DNA of 64,000 bases from Macrostomum hystrix. Taxonomy: Eukaryota; Platyhelminthes; Macrostomidae. Made by a program: the position numbers and the translations under genes. Location of the stretch: contig CATNEN010000025.1 of assembly GCA_950097015.1 (NCBI GenBank), positions 5,508,001-5,572,000 of the forward strand, given 5' to 3'. Below, piece after piece: positions 62,401-64,000 of the stretch; positions within the stretch are counted from its first letter, which is position 1, and each line of letters opens with the position of its first letter. The notes beneath the pieces are model-generated. The model saw only the letters and a list, made by a program, of their open reading frames with translations, was not told the DNA's origin and did no database searches.

Positions 62401-64000
62401 TAGGAAAGTCTGTCTGTTCTGTAAGAGGATTTAGGGAAATCTGTCTGTTCTGTAAGAGGATTTAGGGAAGTCTGTCTGTTCTGTAAGAGGATTTGGGGAA
62501 ATCTGTCTGTTCTGTATGAGGATTTAGGGAAATCTGTCTGTTCTGTAAGAGGATTTAGGGAAATCTGTCTGTTCTGTAAGAGGATTTAGGGAAATCTGTC
62601 TGTTCTGTAAGAGGATTTAGGGAAATCTGTCTGTTCTGTAAGGGGATTTAGGGAACTCTGTCTGTTCTGTAAGAGGATTTGGGGAAGTCTAGCTGTTCTG
62701 TATTTGGATTTGGGGAAGTCTAGCTGTTCTGTATTTGGATTTGGGGAAATCTAGCTGTTCTGTATTTGGATTTAGGGAAGTCTAGCTGTTCTGTATGGGG
62801 ATTTAGGGAAGTCTAGCTGTTCTGTATTTGGATTTGGGGAAGTCTAGCTGTTCTGTATGGGGATTTAGGGAAGTCTAGCTGTTCTGTATGGGGATTTAGG
62901 GAAGTCTAGCTGTTCTGTATTTGGATTTGGGGAAGTCTAGCTGTTCTGTATTTGGATTTGGGAAAGTCTAGCTGTTCTGTATTTGGATTTGGGGAAGTCT
63001 AGCTGTTCTGTATTTGGATTTGGGGAAGTCTAGCTGTTCTGTGTGGGGATTTAGGGAAGTCTAGCTGTTCTGTATGGGGATTTAGGGAAGTCTAGCTGTT
63101 CTGTATGAGGATTGGGATTTGGGGATATTTGGCTATGGTGTGCATGGGAAATTTCGAGAAGGAAATCGACCGATCAGAGGAATGATTTTGGAAGAAGTTA
63201 GCTTGTTTCCTAGAGGAGTTTCACGAATACCAAAGTCTTAATAAAGTTGCGTAGTGATTCTTCTTCAGCAGCATTTGATTAAAGCCGACCCACCCTCCCT
63301 CAGGACGCTCTCAGTCCAATCGTTGACGACTTATTCGGCGGTCGTCCATCCACTGCGGCTGCAACGCCCGAAGCTCACCAGCTGCTCGAGTCACAGCGCG
63401 ATTTTGCCGCCAACCTGTTGCTACGCCAGCCGGCGAATTGTTTAGCCCTGCTGCCGGCTCCGCTGCATCTGAGTAGGCGACAGTCGGACGAGCGCTGGCT
63501 CCGATTGTCCCGCAGCGTTGCCGACGCTCTGCTTCAAGCTTTGAGCACTGGCTCGTTGCCTGTTGATCGATTAGATCAGCTGCGCTCTCTCGACACTGTC
63601 CTAGCCGCTTGCTCCCCAGCAGCTTTGCGGCCTACAGATGTACCTTTGGGCCTGCTATTCTTGCCAATGTTGGACAACGCGTCTGGCTCCGTGATTATGT
63701 TTGGCCGCTGGCTAGCCGCTGTGCTGGCTGGTGTTAGACTGCTGCTGGCTCAGCCAGAGGAGGCTGTACTGCCCCGCCTGGCTGCGCTAGAGGTGCCGCC
63801 GCCTCCTGTGCCGATTGTGCCAGCTAGTGCGCCGGCTACATCGTCGGCTAGCTCGCCAGCTGCGGCGTCTCCGGATGAGCAGACTTTGGGCATCCAGCTC
63901 GTGTCTGTGCTAGCTGCAGCTCTAGAGGAACTACTGACATCGTCGGCTTCGGCATCTTCGTCAACGTCAGTCGTCGCTCAGTCGTCCGGACCTCTGGCTG
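53367..64000 (+). CDS. HTT: Huntingtin orthologue, 5' half (8 exons, cut by right edge)
   Basis: Exons 53367-53461, 53559-53817, 55244-56743, 56984-57679, 58424-59025, 59352-59604, 61355-62011 and 63304-64000 join in phase to about 1586 codons. Human HTT has about 3144 residues, so this is roughly the N-terminal half. Diagnostic matches to human HTT as I recall it: the N17-like start with KLLKAFESL (human KLMKAFESL); exon 3 RVVKAALCRFASL; exon 5 PWPALANRAMPDL; exon 6 IFGLNLA; exon 7 AAVLDLFCTLMLLGTNYSSLD; exon 8 LSPIVDDLF and RLSRSVADALL. Huntingtin is a large HEAT-repeat scaffold in vesicle transport and autophagy. There is no polyglutamine after residue 17; Q-rich segments sit at about residues 724-750 and 980-1000 instead. 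Acidic and Ser/Ala-rich linkers (about 350-480) replace the vertebrate disordered loop. Confidence 0.95.
53559..53817 (+). CDS. HTT: HTT exon 2
   Basis: Acceptor ACCCGGTAAG/GCTTCGC, with a weak pyrimidine tract but the only in-phase choice; donor TTTGCCAAG/GTGAGA. It encodes 86 codons of first HEAT-type helices, including ETLCNLCDDANDSVRNLANE, which matches the CSDDAESDVRMVADE region of human HTT. Intron 1 is only 97 bp. Confidence 0.9.
53926..55136. repeat. Array 9: 18-bp minisatellite filling HTT intron 2
   Basis: About 65 units of AGGGCGAGAGTAGTAGAT with variants TTGGGCG, GTATTAG, GAATAGTATG and GATAATAG. It occupies most of the 1426-bp intron between 53818 and 55243. Minus-strand hexapeptide frames (SPNLLL, SPYLLL) are by-products. 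Confidence 0.95.
55244..56743 (+). CDS. HTT: HTT exon 3 (500 codons)
   Basis: Acceptor AACCCCAAAAG/GTGATG; donor GCTAAGGAG/GTGAGT. Phase 0 at both ends. HEAT repeats (residues about 119-340) are followed by a long acidic, Ser/Ala/Asp/Glu-rich disordered stretch (about 55930-56330), then HEAT repeats again (LKMDAIGCLSRLVSWDP, ADDILSLLAHSDAQLVGRTAQLLC). The disordered stretch sits where vertebrate HTT has its large protease-sensitive loop. Vertebrates split this region into many exons. Confidence 0.93.
56765..56948. repeat. Array 10: 16-bp minisatellite in HTT intron 3
   Basis: About 11 units of CAGAATCCCAATCGAT or CAGAATCCCAATTAAT. It starts about 20 bp after the donor of exon 3 and ends about 35 bp before the acceptor of exon 4, so it makes up most of the intron. 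Confidence 0.95.
56984..57679 (+). CDS. HTT: HTT exon 4
   Basis: Acceptor TCGCCTTTTTCAG/GTGGTT; donor CCATTGCAG/GTAAAA. 232 codons, phase 0. HEAT helices (SSYALLTAELCSLLSG, GHSDRQVQSAACHLLVRAV) match the human SSYWLVRTELLETL and DEDPRVRHVAAASLIRLV segments. A Gln-rich loop (QQQQQPQPQQ, HQQQQHQKQ; 57298-57378) is inserted between HEAT units. Confidence 0.93.
57680..58164. other. HTT intron 4, unique part
   Basis: AT-rich single-copy intronic sequence with a repeated AAACGGCCCTTTTTAGG / AAACGGCCCCTTTAAGG motif at about 57701-57719 and 57989-58005, which may be a duplication remnant. No exon seen. Confidence 0.5.
58165..58365 (-). mobile_element. SINE-2 in HTT intron 4 (antisense)
   Basis: On the minus strand: tRNA-like head with decayed B box AGTTCGAGTC (plus 58301-58310), the body AGCATTAGCTGG, and the palindrome core GTCCATGGAC (58188-58197). 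It ends about 58 bp before the acceptor of exon 5. Confidence 0.7.
58424..59025 (+). CDS. HTT: HTT exon 5
   Basis: Acceptor AACGCATTGCAG/ACCCAC; donor GCTCACAG/GTTTGT. 200 codons plus two bases. THSDLLAAIANLV and EPWPALANRAMPDLCSALLHHLLRLL align with human HQDALILAGNLL and [22 protein letters not shown]. A low-complexity insert (S6, GGGVGGASG) and a second Gln-rich block (HQQQHQQQYQQQHQQQ, 58812-58872) follow, then RSALDCLAALL. Confidence 0.93.
59026..59351. other. HTT intron 5
   Basis: A 326-bp intron with four or five degenerate TTTTCCGGGTTT-type motifs at 59098-59180 (about 25-30 bp apart). It looks like the beginning or the remains of a small tandem array. Confidence 0.5.
59352..59604 (+). 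CDS. HTT: HTT exon 6
   Basis: Acceptor CTGCAACTTTTAG/ATCGGA; donor TCAGCAAAG/GTATTT. One base completes the arginine codon 1051, then 84 codons. KCIGLVNALMRAIFGLNLAAF aligns with human [22 protein letters not shown]. Confidence 0.9.
59663..61337. repeat. Array 11: 25-bp minisatellite filling HTT intron 6
   Basis: About 67 units of CAATGACCGATTCCTTCTC plus ATCCTT or ATCCTA. The first and last units carry the CTTGGAATGACC variant, so the same variant marks both ends. The array begins about 60 bp after the donor of exon 6, and its last unit (TTCAATGACCGACGC) runs to within about 20 bp of the exon 7 acceptor. Confidence 0.95.
61355..62011 (+). CDS. HTT: HTT exon 7
   Basis: Acceptor TTTCGCATTGTGCAG/CCGCAG. 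A Ser/Thr/Pro/Ala-rich start is followed by HEAT helices, with KPFQSVVVAAMRMYMAP matching human RLFEPLVIKALKQYTTT and PSAKLLQLADSLLAAG matching IGIPKIIQLCDGIMASG. The donor is uncertain. CAG/GCGAGT at 62012 is a GC donor with otherwise perfect consensus and the right phase. CTC/GTTTAG at 62027 is an in-phase GT donor that would add five residues and fits the human spacing slightly better. Confidence 0.88.
62075..62222 (-). mobile_element. SINE-1 fragment in HTT intron 7
   Basis: Reverse complement reads GGGGGCTTGTCGTGCAATTTACGC, GAGGGCCAACCTCAAAGGCAC, ACTGCCTGACGATGAGAAAGTCAGGGCAGA, matching the 47.1-kb copy. The head is missing, and at that truncation point array 12 begins without a gap. Confidence 0.8.
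62222..63126. repeat. Array 12: 31-bp minisatellite in HTT intron 7
   Basis: About 29 units in two sub-families. Units up to about 62690 read TTCTGTAAGAGGATTTAGGG and link through AAATCTGTCTG. Later units read TTCTGTATTTGGATTTGGGG or TATGGGGATTTAGGG and link through AAGTCTAGCTG. The switch is abrupt. Confidence 0.95.
63127..63303. other. End of HTT intron 7
   Basis: Short unique sequence leading into the CCCACCCTCCCTCAG acceptor of exon 8. Nothing else seen. Confidence 0.6.
63304..64000 (+). CDS. HTT: HTT exon 8 (partial, runs off the edge)
   Basis: Acceptor CCCACCCTCCCTCAG/GACGCT; open without a stop for 232 codons plus one base to the window end. It lacks an internal start, so it is easy to overlook. 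Matches to human HTT: ALSPIVDDLF (ALQPIVHDLF), RWLRLSRSVADALL (KWKRLSRQIADIIL), SPAALRPTDVPLGLLF (PSSLRPVDMLLRSMF), and a helix SVIMFGRWLAAVLAGVRLLL (STVQLWISGILAILRVLI). A Pro/Ser/Ala-rich linker follows at about 63790-63870. Confidence 0.93.

Overview
The window is animal nuclear DNA. It has spliced genes with GT-AG introns, tRNA-derived SINEs, no bacterial-style operons, and two recognisable metazoan genes: a huntingtin (HTT) orthologue and a sperm-tail PG-rich repeat gene that looks like STPG2. Coding exons are moderately GC-rich, intergenic DNA is AT-rich, and there is no vertebrate-type N-terminal polyglutamine in HTT. An invertebrate fits best. I lean towards a spiralian such as a flatworm, but the sequence alone does not settle the taxon.

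Layout. Positions 1-17727 are one continuous minisatellite (array 1, unit about 31 bp, cut by the left edge) built of kilobase-scale duplicated blocks. Positions 17728-19060 are unique DNA with a tRNA-derived SINE. Positions 19061-31178 are a second giant minisatellite (array 2, 18-bp unit), also with higher-order duplication. From 31.6 to 42.1 kb come smaller arrays (28 bp; an 8-bp unit at three separate places; 30, 33 and 21 bp; GATA and GTA microsatellites) separated by unique stretches in which I recognise no gene. Tandem repeats cover roughly 60% of the window by my own adding up.

Genes. A complete 7-exon, 582-codon STPG2-like gene lies on the minus strand at 43038-49490. I assembled it from splice sites with consistent phase. 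The 5' half of HTT lies on the plus strand from 53367 to the right edge: 8 exons and about 1586 codons before the edge cuts it. The two genes are divergent, with about 3.9 kb of AT-rich DNA and two SINEs between their start codons. Several HTT introns carry a private minisatellite (18, 16, 25 and 31 bp units), and one STPG2 intron carries a 23-bp array. Two SINE families (here SINE-1 and SINE-2) recur, and most copies lie within about 30-75 bp of a splice site.

Working together. I see no functional link between HTT (a HEAT-repeat scaffold) and STPG2 (an axoneme or sperm-tail protein) beyond adjacency. The most unusual signals are (a) sequence motifs shared between otherwise different minisatellites, GGATTT(A/G)GG and CATTCTCCCA, (b) an HTT with glutamine tracts displaced from the N-terminus into two internal loops, and (c) the SINE and array junctions next to exons. 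The very long open frames in the arrays are by-products of stop-free repeat units and are not annotated as genes.
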